A stretch of 64,000 nucleotides of DNA from Acidobacteriota bacterium (GCA_012103255.1 WLXD01000001.1:1406803-1470802); one strand, 5' to 3'; shown: positions 44,832 through 54,267, numbered from the stretch's first letter. Notes: a model not told the origin generated them from the sequence alone. Program-made: numbers and translations.

Positions 44832-46304
44832 CTATCGGCTGACGAACCGCTCCAGGAAGTCGAAGACGTAATCCTGCGCGGTTCGACCCTCTGGTGAGCG
44901 GGCGGGATTGAGCAGCGAGGAGCCATGCGCTCCCGGGGCTACGTACGTTGCTACTCCGGCGGCGCGGAACGCTTCAATCTGTGTTGCCACGGACTCCATG
45001 GCGGCCTCGCTCTCCGGACGGATCGTCAGGACGGGCACTGTCAGCTCGTCGGCGACCTCCTCCGGGATGCAGTCCGCGAGCGGTTCTCCGCTTGCCGGCG
45101 AGAACGCCAGGGTTGCCGCAACGCCAACGGCGTCGCGAGCTGTCTCGCGGACAACGAGTGCCGCCGTGTACGAGCTACCCCACAGAACCATCGGTCTGTT
45201 CGTGGATTCGCCGACGTGATTGATCACGCTTCGGATCTGCGACCCGGCGTCGCAATACCCGAAATCATCGGGCGGGGATGAACCGCGCAGTGTGCGGTTG
45301 GGTCGGCCGAAGCGATCACCTCCACCGTACAGGTCGACGGCTACGACGGCGTAGTTGCGAGCGAGAAGGTGAGGAATCAGGAACCCGTACTCGCCGCGTG
45401 CGCTGCCGCCGCCCTGATGAAAGAGCAATATCGTGGCTCGGGGATCCGCAAGATCGTAACGATCGGCGATCAGCTCAACGTTGGTTGCAGTGGAGATCGT
45501 GAACTCGGTGCCAATCGGAAGCCCGCCCGTCCAGGTCGACAGGGTGCTCGCGAGGTCGAGCCAGTTGCGGTCTCCCACGTCGAGTATCGATGCTCCGTGC
45601 CGCCCGTCGGAGGCCTTGAAGTACACCGCCCGGGGGCGCTCGGGGGCCGCCGCAACGATCGGCGCGACCAGATCGTCCTCGTCCGGAGCCGCCACGGCGT
45701 AGAACGGAACGGTCAGCTGCCCCGCCCAGTCGCGCACGAGATGCGGACGGTCATCGTCATACTCGCCGGGCGAGTACGCGATCACGCCATCCACCAGAGC
45801 CTCCGCCCCCATCCGCACCACCAGCATCGCGGAGGCGGAGGAGCCGAGCGCGAACACCGGTCCGCTGAATCCTTGCCTGCCCAACCAGCGCCGAGCGGCT
45901 CGCATGTCTTGATAGGCGGCGTCGATGGTCGGCCAAGGCGAGGCTGTTCCCGCTTCGACCGCCTCCATGAGCGCAGGCGTGCCATGCCGCGCAGCGGTCT
46001 CATTGGTCACGCCGTCGCGGCGCAGGCCCCAACGAAGATCTACGGCTAGAGCATTGAAGCCTAGCGAAGCAAGCCGTTGTCCGGTGACGCGGAACTCACC
46101 GCGGCTCGACGAAGATTGGTGGAACAGCAGAACGGTCGGCGCTGCCTGGCTGGCGCCGGCGTAGAGGTCCGCCGTGATCTCGAGTCCATCCCGAGCCGAG
46201 AATGACACGGTACGGAACTCGCCTCCTTGAGGAGTCGCGGCGCGACTCGCTGTCGCGCTGGTGAGCGCGCACAACACCATCAGACCAGCAGACGTAGCAC
46301 GCAT
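44832..46304 (-). CDS. Exported tandem alpha/beta-hydrolase (dienelactone hydrolase-like)
   Basis: 490 aa from the ATG at 46304 (GAGG upstream). Signal segment near the N-terminus. Two alpha/beta-hydrolase copies: first TVLLFHQSSSSRGEFR ... ALGSSASAMLVV, second TILLFHQGGGSARGEYG ... LWGSSYTAALVV, the G-x-S-x-x nucleophile elbow being GSSAS and GSSYT. C-terminal His in APGAHGSSLL. The domains are clearly duplicated. Both could be active. Substrate unknown. Confidence 0.85.
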   Translation of the reverse strand: MRATSAGLMVLCALTSATASRAATPQGGEFRTVSFSARDGLEITADLYAGASQAAPTVLLFHQSSSSRGEFRVTGQRLASLGFNALAVDLRWGLRRDGVTNETAARHGTPALMEAVEAGTASPWPTIDAAYQDMRAARRWLGRQGFSGPVFALGSSASAMLVVRMGAEALVDGVIAYSPGEYDDDRPHLVRDWAGQLTVPFYAVAAPDEDDLVAPIVAAAPERPRAVYFKASDGRHGASILDVGDRNWLDLASTLSTWTGGLPIGTEFTISTATNVELIADRYDLADPRATILLFHQGGGSARGEYGFLIPHLLARNYAVVAVDLYGGGDRFGRPNRTLRGSSPPDDFGYCDAGSQIRSVINHVGESTNRPMVLWGSSYTAALVVRETARDAVGVAATLAFSPASGEPLADCIPEEVADELTVPVLTIRPESEAAMESVATQIEAFRAAGVATYVAPGAHGSSLLNPARSPEGRTAQDYVFDFLERFVSR

Positions 46305-46413
46305 CGCAGAGAGCCTCGGAGCGGGGAATGCAGCTACTACTCTACGCATCGGAGGCATCAAGTTCTCGGTCGAATCGCCGCTCGTTGAGCCGACAGATTT
46401 TCTGGCTCTCTAA

Positions 46414-46429
46414 ATCGTATAATTACGAT
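46414..46429. promoter_or_regulatory. Dyad ATCGTA-N4-TACGAT upstream of the CMD selenoprotein gene
   Basis: Perfect 6-bp arms around TAAT, 31 bp before the ATG at 46461. It matches 15 of 16 bases of the dyad at 55095-55110, upstream of the SRPBCC gene next to an ArsR regulator. Candidate operator for that ArsR protein. Confidence 0.6.
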
Positions 46430-46460
46430 CGAACCAAGAACCACCGCTGGGAGCTCAACG

Positions 46461-46736
46461 ATGCTGCGCGAAGAACAACTGGTACGCTGGACGGACTTCT
46501 ACAATTCGGCCCGCGACAACCCGGCTCTCGATGACCGCATCACTGTGCTCATTCAGTTGGCTGCGGCTCTCGGCTTGGGTTGCGACCCGTGAATGCGCAG
46601 CTACTTTGGCGTTGCCAAAGAAATGGGCGTAACGCGTGACGAGATTGCGGCCGTGCAAGCCATCGTGATGGCCACCGCCGCCGGCCAGGTTCGTGCTCAG
46701 TTCCGCGAAGCCCGGCACCGCGCAGCGAAGGAATGA
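46461..46736 (+). CDS. CMD/AhpD-like selenoprotein, Cys-x-x-Sec, with in-frame UGA
   Basis: Read through the UGA at 46590-46592, this frame gives 91 residues: an N-terminal helix MLREEQLVRWTDFYNSAR, then LIQLAAALGLGCDP-U-MRSYFG, then VAKEMGVTRDEIAAVQAIVM and a helical tail. This is the carboxymuconolactone-decarboxylase/AhpD fold, where the active-site motif is CxxC. The UGA stands exactly where the second Cys belongs, giving C-D-P-U. Homology continues without shift on both sides. A hairpin with a GUU loop follows 18 nt after the UGA. AhpD-like CxxU selenoproteins are known. The alternative is a nonsense pseudogene. Redox role inferred. Confidence 0.83.
46604..46620 (+). promoter_or_regulatory. 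Bacterial SECIS-like hairpin
   Basis: Perfect 7-bp stem CTTTGGC / GCCAAAG with loop GTT at 46611-46613, starting 12 nt after the UGA. A loop 18 nt downstream with G and U at its first positions fits the bacterial SECIS rule (SelB-binding loop about 16-37 nt from UGA). It lies within the coding frame, as expected in bacteria. Confidence 0.7.
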
Positions 46737-47035
46737 CCGATCAACTAGCGTCGCGGGCGTTGGGCCGAACTCGACCGAGATTACCTATTCCGCCGGGTAC
46801 CCAGACGGCTCGGCGGCCTTCGCAGTGAGTAGCGATGGCGACGATTTGCGCGAGCTGTTCGTAAGTCCTCTCGATCTCGATGGGTTGATGCGACGACGCT
46901 CATTCTCACGGAAGGGGCTCGGTCCGAGGTGGCGCGCACGCTCGCGGTGCCGGCGAAGTACCGCAGGCCGTAGTCCCGAGATACCCTGCTGCCGGATTCG
47001 TTCGGAATCGTGGAAGCAACATCGGAAGGAACGCC
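46737..47035. other. Spacer with no convincing gene
   Basis: About 300 bp between the selenoprotein and the next exported protein. One frame reads TEITYSAGYPDGSAAFAVS followed by SDGDDLRELFVSPLDLDG, which is protein-like but has no start and soon loses sense; it may be a gene remnant. No RNA gene or strong repeat seen. Confidence 0.4.
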
Positions 47036-47515
47036 GTGAAGAACTCGCGCACATTGCTGGCAGCCCTCGCTCTCCTCGTCGTCGCCGCCCTGGTAGGTGG
47101 GGTCTGGCCAGATCCGGTTGGTGCGCTATCGGGAGCGGACCTGACGTATTCGATCAAGCTCAAGAGCGGCGTCAGCAAGACGGTGTTCGGCGACGCCTTC
47201 AAGTTCACCGGCAAGGGCACGATGACGGTGAACGAGGCTACCGGCGCGTTCAGCTACTCGATCGAATTGTCGAACGGCCTGACCTTCGAAGGAGAGGGTG
47301 AGCTCGCTCGGTCCACGAAGAACGAGGTCTTCGCCAAGAGCACCACCACATCGGGCGGGATCGATGGCGTGGTGATCTTCACCGGCAAGATGGCCGGCGG
47401 CGACAAGAAGTTCAAAGCGGGGAAGATGTACGCCGCCATTCCGAATCGCCTCGGGGCCGCCCCGACGGGCTTCGTGTACAGCACTGCGAAGCTCAGCGGT
47501 ACGCTCAAGAAGTAG
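47036..47515 (+). CDS. Exported small beta-rich protein
   Basis: 159 aa, GTG start after GGAAGGA. Signal peptide to about residue 30 (LLVVAALVGGVWPDPVGA). The mature part is Gly/Lys/Thr-rich with alternating strands (FKFTGKGTMTVNEATGAFSY). No family recognised. Monocistronic. Confidence 0.8.
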   Translation: MKNSRTLLAALALLVVAALVGGVWPDPVGALSGADLTYSIKLKSGVSKTVFGDAFKFTGKGTMTVNEATGAFSYSIELSNGLTFEGEGELARSTKNEVFAKSTTTSGGIDGVVIFTGKMAGGDKKFKAGKMYAAIPNRLGAAPTGFVYSTAKLSGTLKK

Positions 47516-47566
47516 CTGTCGCTAGCTCCCAAGGCCGACCGATTTTCTCCCTGGTTCTTTTATGCT

Positions 47567-47596
47567 GATTTCTGTATAGTCAGAAATCTATATAGT
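47567..47596. promoter_or_regulatory. A/T-rich dyad and 16-bp direct repeat before ADOP permease
   Basis: GATTTCTG (47567-47574) and CAGAAATC (47581-47588) are perfect arms around TATAGT. Overlapping this, TCTGTATAGT (47571-47580) and TCTATATAGT (47587-47596) repeat directly 16 bp apart. It is one of the few A/T-rich islands here and lies about 120 bp before the permease start, so it is a likely promoter/operator. No regulator gene is adjacent. Confidence 0.45.
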
Positions 47597-47717
47597 ATTT
47601 TCGGCAACACGGGAATCCGACGCTTTGACGACGCTCCGAATGACGCATGGCGGCGTTGGTTGACGCTGCGAATCGGTTCCCGTTCATCGCCCGCTCGCTC
47701 GCAGAGCCGAGGGCCTA

Positions 47718-50408
47718 GTGGACCAGTTGGCTGTGCCCGCTGCCCCACTGGGTAACGCGATCATTCGGGTCGCGTCGCTGTTGGTGCGCCGCAGGTCTCG
47801 CGAAGCCTGGAGACGCGAATGGCTCGGCGAAATTAGCGCCGTAGCCGATCACTTCCGTCGGCGCGACGCGGGCTCGTTGGCGATTGGCCTGCGAGTCGTA
47901 CGACATGCCTTCATCGCGTTCGCCGATGCCGCGAGTCTGCGCAGACGTCGGGCGCACGGTGTCCTCGGACTCTATTCCCCACCTGCGGATCATCTGATGC
48001 GTTCATTTGTGCACGACCTGAGATTCGGATTACGTCACCTGCGGAAGAGCGCCGGTGTGACGATCGCCGCCGTGGCGACTCTCGCGATTGGCCTCGGCGC
48101 GAGCGCCATCATGTTTGGCGCGATTCACGACATCCTCTGGCAGTCGCTTCCGTTCGAGGGGCCCGCCGAACTCGTCGAGGTCTGGGCGCGGAATCCGGAG
48201 CGCGGACGGAGCGAGACGGGTCTGACACGGGCTGAAGTCGCGGAAATGCGCGCGAGACTCGGCGAACTCGAGATCGCCAGCTACGCAACTGGCGCCAGCA
48301 ACATGGCGCGAGGTGCGGCCGTGCGTCGGGCGAGCACGCTACATGCTGAGCCGGAGTTGCTTTCCGTTCTGGGCGTGGAACCGACGATTGGCCGTGCGCT
48401 GCGCCCCGCTGAATCTGGTCCGGCAGCACCAGCGGTGGCTTTGATCAGTACCGGGATCTGGCTCGAGATGTTTGCCGGGGCCGGCGACGTCATTGGACAG
48501 GAGATCCAGATCGATGACGTTGCCCACCAGGTTGTTGGCGTGCTGCCCCCGGACTTCTGGCTCTTAACGGAAGTCGACTTGCTCGTTCCCCTTCGGCTCG
48601 AGTCGGACGAGCGAAGCGCGCGGCACCTGTCGACGGTCGTGCGTGAGAACGAAGCCGGGATCGACTCGTTGCCGACACGCCTGGCCCCAACCATGCAGCG
48701 ACTCGCGAGGGCACGCCCAGACACGAACGAGGGCCTATCCGCGATCTCAATTGGTCAGCTTGGCGGACGCCTTGTTCGGGGCGACACGCGGCCCTCGATC
48801 TTGCTCCTGTTCGTTGGAACGCTATTTCTCCTCCTGATCTGCTGCGTCAATGTGGCGAATCTTCTGCTGGCGCGCGGAGTATCGCGGACTCGCGAGCTGG
48901 CGGTTCGCGTCGCACTGGGAGCGGGGCGTCGCCGCCTCCTTGCGCAACTTCTTGCTGAATCCCTCTTGCTTGGCTTGGCTGGCGGCGCCGCCGGCCTTGC
49001 GATCTGCCTCGTGGGCACCCGAGCGATCGCGTCTCAGCTGCCGCCCGATCAAATACGAGCCGGGATATACGCGGTTGGGATCGATGAAGTCGCGTTTGTT
49101 CTCCTCGCGTCGATGGCCGCTTCGATAGTGTTCGGATTGATACCGGCGATGCGTGCTGCCCGCGCCGATGTGGTCACTGGGTTGCGCGAATCGGCGCTCG
49201 CGGGCTCGGCGGGCCGCGCACGGTTGCAAAAGGCCCTCGTCGTCTTCGAAACGGCGCTGGCGCTGAGTCTCCTGCTTGGGGCTGGACTGGCCGTGCGGAG
49301 CTACCTGCTTGTGCAGGCTCAGCCGCCGGGATTCCAACCTGACGGACTACTCACTTTCCGCGCTGCGCCGGCAGCGGCACGGTTGGTTGGGGCGCAGGAG
49401 CAAGTTGAGTTCCAGCGACAGCTAGCGACGCGGCTCCGGGATATTCCCGGCGTGGATGCCGTGGGAGCCACGACGAGTCTCCCAATGGGGCGGCGAACTC
49501 AGTTCCGCTACTTCGCACCCGAGGGAGTCTCGTTCGAAACTCCTGCGGACCGCCCGAGGGCCAACGTTGCGCGGGTAAGCGAGGAGTACCTGGCGGCCAT
49601 GGGGACGACGCTGGTCGAAGGCCGCAGCTTCGATTCCGGGGACGGTGCTGAGGGGCGTCCGGTGGTCGTCCTGTCCGAGCAGGTGGCTCGACGCACCTGG
49701 CCGGACGAGAGCCCACTGGGGCGTCGGATAACCTTCGATCCGCTGGATGGTGAAGAGTCGCCGATTTGGCGCACGGTCATCGGGATTGCCGAAGTGGCCC
49801 GCAACAACGGTCTGCACAACGAGCCGTGGGACGAGATCTACGTTCCGTTCGCACAAATGCCCTCCAACGGCCCGGTTACCTACGTACTGCGGACTACGAC
49901 CGCGCCGTCCGCCTTTGTCGAACCGGTGCGAGAGGCCATGGGTTTCGCGGCGCCCGGAGTTGCGGCCTACGAGATACGGACCATGCGACAGGTGATGGCC
50001 GCCCGGTTCTGGGGCGAGTCGATCACGACCCGCTTGCTCGCGGCATGCGGAGTCGCCTCGCTTGTGCTCGCAATCGTCGGATTGGCCGGGGTCGTGGGGT
50101 ATAGCGTTGCTCGCCGACGTTCCGAGATCGGCGTGCGGATGGCTCTAGGGGCACGCGGCGGCCACGTAGTCGCCCTCGTGGTTCGCCAGGCGCTGGTGCT
50201 GGTCGTGGTGGGCTGTGTGCTCGGCTTGATCGGAGGTCTCGGCCTTTCGCAGGGACTACGGTTCATGCTCTATGGCGTGGAGCCTGTCGACCCAATTACG
50301 TTTCTGGGTGTGCCGGTGCTACTGCTGCTCAGCTCCGGGCTCGCGGCCCTCTGGCCGGCTCGTCGCGCAACCAAGGTCAATCCCGCCAGCGCATTTCGCG
50401 CCGAATAG
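47718..50408 (+). CDS. ADOP-type MacB/FtsX-like permease
   Basis: 896 aa, GTG start. N-terminal cytosolic stretch with EAWRREWLGEI, the ADOP prefix. First TM block VATLAIGLGASAIMFGAIHDILW, periplasmic MacB_PCD, second block LFLLLICCVNVANLLLARGVSR, a duplicated periplasmic domain, and the terminal block with YSVARRRSEIGVRMALGARG and PARRATKVNPASAFRAE. Complete and in one frame. No PadR gene next to it. Substrate unknown. Confidence 0.94.
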   Translation: MDQLAVPAAPLGNAIIRVASLLVRRRSREAWRREWLGEISAVADHFRRRDAGSLAIGLRVVRHAFIAFADAASLRRRRAHGVLGLYSPPADHLMRSFVHDLRFGLRHLRKSAGVTIAAVATLAIGLGASAIMFGAIHDILWQSLPFEGPAELVEVWARNPERGRSETGLTRAEVAEMRARLGELEIASYATGASNMARGAAVRRASTLHAEPELLSVLGVEPTIGRALRPAESGPAAPAVALISTGIWLEMFAGAGDVIGQEIQIDDVAHQVVGVLPPDFWLLTEVDLLVPLRLESDERSARHLSTVVRENEAGIDSLPTRLAPTMQRLARARPDTNEGLSAISIGQLGGRLVRGDTRPSILLLFVGTLFLLLICCVNVANLLLARGVSRTRELAVRVALGAGRRRLLAQLLAESLLLGLAGGAAGLAICLVGTRAIASQLPPDQIRAGIYAVGIDEVAFVLLASMAASIVFGLIPAMRAARADVVTGLRESALAGSAGRARLQKALVVFETALALSLLLGAGLAVRSYLLVQAQPPGFQPDGLLTFRAAPAAARLVGAQEQVEFQRQLATRLRDIPGVDAVGATTSLPMGRRTQFRYFAPEGVSFETPADRPRANVARVSEEYLAAMGTTLVEGRSFDSGDGAEGRPVVVLSEQVARRTWPDESPLGRRITFDPLDGEESPIWRTVIGIAEVARNNGLHNEPWDEIYVPFAQMPSNGPVTYVLRTTTAPSAFVEPVREAMGFAAPGVAAYEIRTMRQVMAARFWGESITTRLLAACGVASLVLAIVGLAGVVGYSVARRRSEIGVRMALGARGGHVVALVVRQALVLVVVGCVLGLIGGLGLSQGLRFMLYGVEPVDPITFLGVPVLLLLSSGLAALWPARRATKVNPASAFRAE

Positions 50409-50496
50409 CTCTGCGGCGCACGCCGCGGCCGTGACGACTGATAACGTCGGATGAGTCCGCGGCCAGGACGCGAGATTTCGCAATGAGAGGGCAGGT

Positions 50497-51111
50497 TTGA
50501 ACTCCTCCGAGAGTTGGCTGCAACCGCGCATTCATGTTGGCGAGTCGGTGCGGCTCGAGCCTCTTGTACTCGATCATGTTGACGCGATCTGGGCTGTGGC
50601 GGACTTCGATGACCTGTGGACCTGGATGCCCTATCGGATGACCTGCCGCGACGATGTCGCTGAGATGGTCGCTCAAGCGCTCGAATGGCCAGCCACGGAC
50701 TGGGGGCAGGCATTCGTGCAGGTCGCCGTCGACGCCGAGAAGGTGTGTGGCATGACCTGCTACCTGAACGCCGACGCAGCCAATCGGAGGGTCGAGATCG
50801 GCGGCACTTGGATCACATCGGCCTTTCAGCGGACCCGCGTGAACACGGAAGCCAAGTTGCTTCTTCTGCGCGACGCTTTCGGCCAGCTTGGTGCGAAGCG
50901 CGTCGAATGGAAGACCGACTCTGCGAACGCCCGGTCACGTGCCGCGATTGCGCGTCTGGGAGCAACCGAAGAGGGCACACTGCGCAATCACATGATCCGC
51001 CCGGACGGAACGATGCGGCATAGCACCTACTTCAGTGTGATCCGCGAGGAGTGGCCAGGCGTCGAGCAGCGACTGCAGCGCCTGTTGGCGGGTCGGCCGG
51101 CTAGAGCGTGA
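50497..51111 (+). CDS. GNAT-family acetyltransferase (RimJ/RimL-like)
   Basis: 204 aa starting at a TTG. The RimJ/L pattern is VRLEPLVLDHVDAIWAVA, then VEIGGTWITSAFQRTRVNTEAKLLLL, where the acetyl-CoA loop is degenerate (SAFQRTRVN), and RVEWKTDSANARSRAAIARLGATEEG. N-acetyltransferase of a protein or small amine; target unknown. Confidence 0.9.
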   Translation: MNSSESWLQPRIHVGESVRLEPLVLDHVDAIWAVADFDDLWTWMPYRMTCRDDVAEMVAQALEWPATDWGQAFVQVAVDAEKVCGMTCYLNADAANRRVEIGGTWITSAFQRTRVNTEAKLLLLRDAFGQLGAKRVEWKTDSANARSRAAIARLGATEEGTLRNHMIRPDGTMRHSTYFSVIREEWPGVEQRLQRLLAGRPARA

Positions 51112-53754
51112 CTATCGCAGTCCGGAACGAAGACTCGATACCGGATCGAGCCGACTTGCCCGCAAGGCCGGTGGCAGCGATGAGGCCAACCCCACCACGA
51201 TGAGCAGCGCCCCTGCGATCGCGAACTGAGCCGGAGCCGCCGGTGGCAATACGCCCGGGTCCACGGCGCGCGAAATCGCTGCCGCGACTGCGAGCCCGAG
51301 TACGGTGCCGGCAGCGAGGTATCCAAGATTGGCGCGCAGCACGAGACGCACGATGGAGGAACCCTCGGCGCCGAGCGCGCAGCGGAGTCCGAGTTCGCCT
51401 CGTCGCTGTGCTACCGCGAAAGCCACCACTCCATAGGTGCCGGTGGCGAGTAGCGTGAGCCCGACTGCGGCAAACACAGCGATCATCACGCTCGCGAGAC
51501 GGCGCGTAGCCCGGGAGTCGCGCAGCACCTGATCCAGTTCGGCGATCTCGGCGATCGGAAGATCGGGGTCAACGTCGGCGATGCGCGAGCGCACCTCGGC
51601 GGCTATCTGGTCGAGCGGGCGTTTCGAGCGCACCACGAAGAACATCCGGCGACTGAAGCTCGTTGCCGTTTGCCCGTGTGGCATATAGAAGGCTTGCTTG
51701 GGCGCGCCCTCGATGCCGTCGTTGTGCACGTCTTCGACCACTCCGACGATCGTGATCCAGGGGAACGGCGATGTGTAGGTTCGTCGCTTGAGACGCTTGC
51801 CCAGCACGGATTCACCGGGCCAGTAGTGCTCGGCGAACGATCGGCTGACCATCGCCACCGGTTCGGCGTCGGGCGTGTCCGAATCGTCGAACAGGCGTCC
51901 TGCGACCAGCGGGACTTGCACTGTTTCGAGATACCCGGGGAGCACGACGTAGCCGTGCGCGGCCTCCATGTGATTCGGATCATCAGGGGGGAGGTCCTCG
52001 ATCGAAATCGAGAAGCTCGCTCGAGCCTGTCCGATCGGCAGGTGCGAGGTGCCCCCTGCAGCGTCTATCCCCGGCATCTCGGCGACTGCTTCGCGCAAGG
52101 TACGGAACAGTTGTTCAAACTGGACCCGCGCTGCATACCGGGACTCAGGTGCGCGGGTCTGAACCGAGAGCACCCCCTGAGCACGGAATCCTTCGTCGCG
52201 GGTGCGCAGTCGCTGAAGTTCGCCGAGTGTCTGGGTGGCGATCACGATCAGAACCACGCCGAGCGCGGCCTGTCCGGCGATGAGCAATCCCTGCGATCGC
52301 CGTGCCCTGCGCCCCGCCGACGCACGGAGCCCGCCGCTACGGAGCACGCTCGACAGATCCATTCTGGTGGCGGCCAGTGCGGGCAAGATGGCGACGGCCA
52401 GGCTGCCGAGCAAGGTGACGAGGATGGCGAAGCCGAGCGTGCGCGGGTCCATCACGCGAACATCCATGCCGGGGCCGACGATCTGGGTGAGTCGTAGCAA
52501 CGCCGGAGCGAGGTTCGCCGCGAGCAAGGTGCCCCCGATGGCCGCAAGCCCGCCCAAGATGACCAACTCCGTCATGAGCCAGCGGACGATCATCGCGCGC
52601 GAGCCGCCCAGCGCTGCCCGCGTGGCGACCATCACTCTCTGCCGGCGATTACGGACGAGAACCAGATTGGCGACGTTCGCTGAACCGAGCACGAACAGCA
52701 ACGTGACGGCTCCCAGAAGCACGACAAGCAGTTCGTCCGCGCCGTCGACCACGAGTTCACGCAAGGTGATCGCCCGCATCGCTGAATCCGGGTAGCTGCC
52801 CGGGTACTGCGTATGGATATTCTCGGTAATGCGGTCGAGCCGTCGGGCGAGCTCAGCGTCGGTCACTCCGGGGGCGAGCCGTACCAGCACGGTCATGTTG
52901 CCGCTATGCAGTTCGTTGTCGGGAATCGACTCGAGCAGTAGGGGAAGCCAGATGTCCGCATCCGCCGGGAACGCCTGCTTTGCCGAGATCACCCCGACCA
53001 CGGTCGTCGGTAGATCGTCGACCTGTATGCGCTGGCCAACAATTGTTGGGTCTGCACCAAACTCCTGACGCCAGAGTCCCTCGTGCAGATACGCAACGCG
53101 CTCACCCCGTCGCGCGCGTTCCGCGAATCCACCACCCAGCAACGGTTCCGCACCGAGCGTGACGAACATGTCCGGCCCAATTCGGTACCCATTCAGGTCG
53201 AGCGGCTCGTCACGGCCGGTGAGAGTCATCGCCGCGTCGCGATTCCACCCCAACGACGTGAACAACCCTTCTTCGGCGGCAAGGGCAGCGACACGCGCGG
53301 CCGAAAGGCCGAATTGTTGGGCGCGGGCGGCGTAGGACACGTGAACGGAGCGGATGCGCTCGCCGTCGGGATAGGGGAGCGGACGGAGTACAACCGCGTC
53401 CACCACCCCGAACACGGCTGTGGTCGCGCCGATCGTCAGGGTCATACTGATCAGTGCCGGGAGCGAGAACGCGAGGTCGCGCGCCAACGTGCGACTGCTC
53501 TGGACAAGCTCTACGAACAGCGGCGCGGGACTCCATTGCCACGATCGCGCCACACTCAGCGCCGACGCGAAGATGTTGGCGCTCATCCGAAGCCGGGCTC
53601 GCCAGGGTGGGACGCCTCGTTCCAGGTCGCCGGCGAGCGCGTCGTCGAGATCGGCAAGAATGAATCGTGCCGCGTCGCCGCGGATCAGCCACGCGGCGAG
53701 GCGCCGCAGGCCCCGGCCGCAGCTGGACCGAGACTCAGCCTTCCGCGGCATCAT
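51112..53754 (-). CDS. ADOP-type MacB/FtsX-like permease downstream of PadR
   Basis: 880 aa. The permease-prefix region (about 1-70) is of a different type from the permease at 47718. It is followed by TLTIGATTAVFGVVDAVVLRPLPYP, then LLFVLGSANVANLVLVRNRRQ and the terminal block AVAQRRGELGLRCALGAEGS with ALRASRLDPVSSLRSGLR. Its start overlaps the 3' end of the PadR gene by 20 nt, so the two form an operon. Confidence 0.94.
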   Translation of the reverse strand: MMPRKAESRSSCGRGLRRLAAWLIRGDAARFILADLDDALAGDLERGVPPWRARLRMSANIFASALSVARSWQWSPAPLFVELVQSSRTLARDLAFSLPALISMTLTIGATTAVFGVVDAVVLRPLPYPDGERIRSVHVSYAARAQQFGLSAARVAALAAEEGLFTSLGWNRDAAMTLTGRDEPLDLNGYRIGPDMFVTLGAEPLLGGGFAERARRGERVAYLHEGLWRQEFGADPTIVGQRIQVDDLPTTVVGVISAKQAFPADADIWLPLLLESIPDNELHSGNMTVLVRLAPGVTDAELARRLDRITENIHTQYPGSYPDSAMRAITLRELVVDGADELLVVLLGAVTLLFVLGSANVANLVLVRNRRQRVMVATRAALGGSRAMIVRWLMTELVILGGLAAIGGTLLAANLAPALLRLTQIVGPGMDVRVMDPRTLGFAILVTLLGSLAVAILPALAATRMDLSSVLRSGGLRASAGRRARRSQGLLIAGQAALGVVLIVIATQTLGELQRLRTRDEGFRAQGVLSVQTRAPESRYAARVQFEQLFRTLREAVAEMPGIDAAGGTSHLPIGQARASFSISIEDLPPDDPNHMEAAHGYVVLPGYLETVQVPLVAGRLFDDSDTPDAEPVAMVSRSFAEHYWPGESVLGKRLKRRTYTSPFPWITIVGVVEDVHNDGIEGAPKQAFYMPHGQTATSFSRRMFFVVRSKRPLDQIAAEVRSRIADVDPDLPIAEIAELDQVLRDSRATRRLASVMIAVFAAVGLTLLATGTYGVVAFAVAQRRGELGLRCALGAEGSSIVRLVLRANLGYLAAGTVLGLAVAAAISRAVDPGVLPPAAPAQFAIAGALLIVVGLASSLPPALRASRLDPVSSLRSGLR

Positions 53755-54070
53755 CGAGTTTCCCTGCCAGGCCGCCGGCCATGGCCTGGATGGTGGCGTA
53801 GCTGCGCCTCAACGCACGCGCCCCTGCCGGTTCGAGTGAGTAGTACTTGCGCGGCCGGCCCGCGCGCCCGGGCACCGGCTGTCCGATTCGCGCCGAGACG
53901 AACCTGCGGTCGGCGAGTCGCGCCATGGCGGTGTAGATCGCGCCCGAGGATGCGACACGCCCCGTCCGCTCTTCGATCGCCTGGCGGATCGCTCCTCCGT
54001 AGGCTTCGTCTCCCAGTTCGAGAAGCGCAAAGAGCAGGATCTGCTCGAACTCACCCAGGTAGTCGTTCAC
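53735..54070 (-). CDS. PadR-family transcriptional repressor
   Basis: 111 aa, GTG start with a GGGGA upstream. EQILLFALLELGDEAYGGAI, SSGAIYTAMARLADRRFV and GRAGRPRKYYSLEPAGARAL are PadR hallmarks. Overlaps the permease gene it presumably controls. Two strong dyads lie 37-83 bp upstream. Confidence 0.94.
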   Translation of the reverse strand: MNDYLGEFEQILLFALLELGDEAYGGAIRQAIEERTGRVASSGAIYTAMARLADRRFVSARIGQPVPGRAGRPRKYYSLEPAGARALRRSYATIQAMAGGLAGKLDDAAEG

Positions 54071-54106
54071 TGCCGGTGTCCCCGTCTAGAAGCAGAGGCG
54101 TCATGG

Positions 54107-54153
54107 TTTACCTACGGTGTAGGTAAATATGATTTAACTACGACGTAGGTAAA
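54107..54153. promoter_or_regulatory. Tandem PadR-type operators
   Basis: Two 21-bp dyads spaced 26 bp: TTTACCTAC-GGT-GTAGGTAAA (54107-54127, perfect) and TTTAACTAC-GAC-GTAGGTAAA (54133-54153, one mismatch). The 26-bp spacing equals the repeat spacing at the other padR gene (1397/1423). Confidence 0.7.
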
Positions 54154-54267
54154 CCTGTAAAGGCACGCAGTTAAATCGAGGGCAGGTGAGCGCTCGGGAG
54201 CCCATCAGAACACGATTGCGGCCCTGCTCTACACTGCGGTGGAAGGCCTACTCGATCCGGAGGAATC

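Noticed and set aside
46461..46589. A simple truncated CMD pseudogene
   Set aside because: Kept as an alternative only: frame and motifs continue unbroken after the UGA, the UGA replaces the redox Cys exactly, and a SECIS-like hairpin follows.
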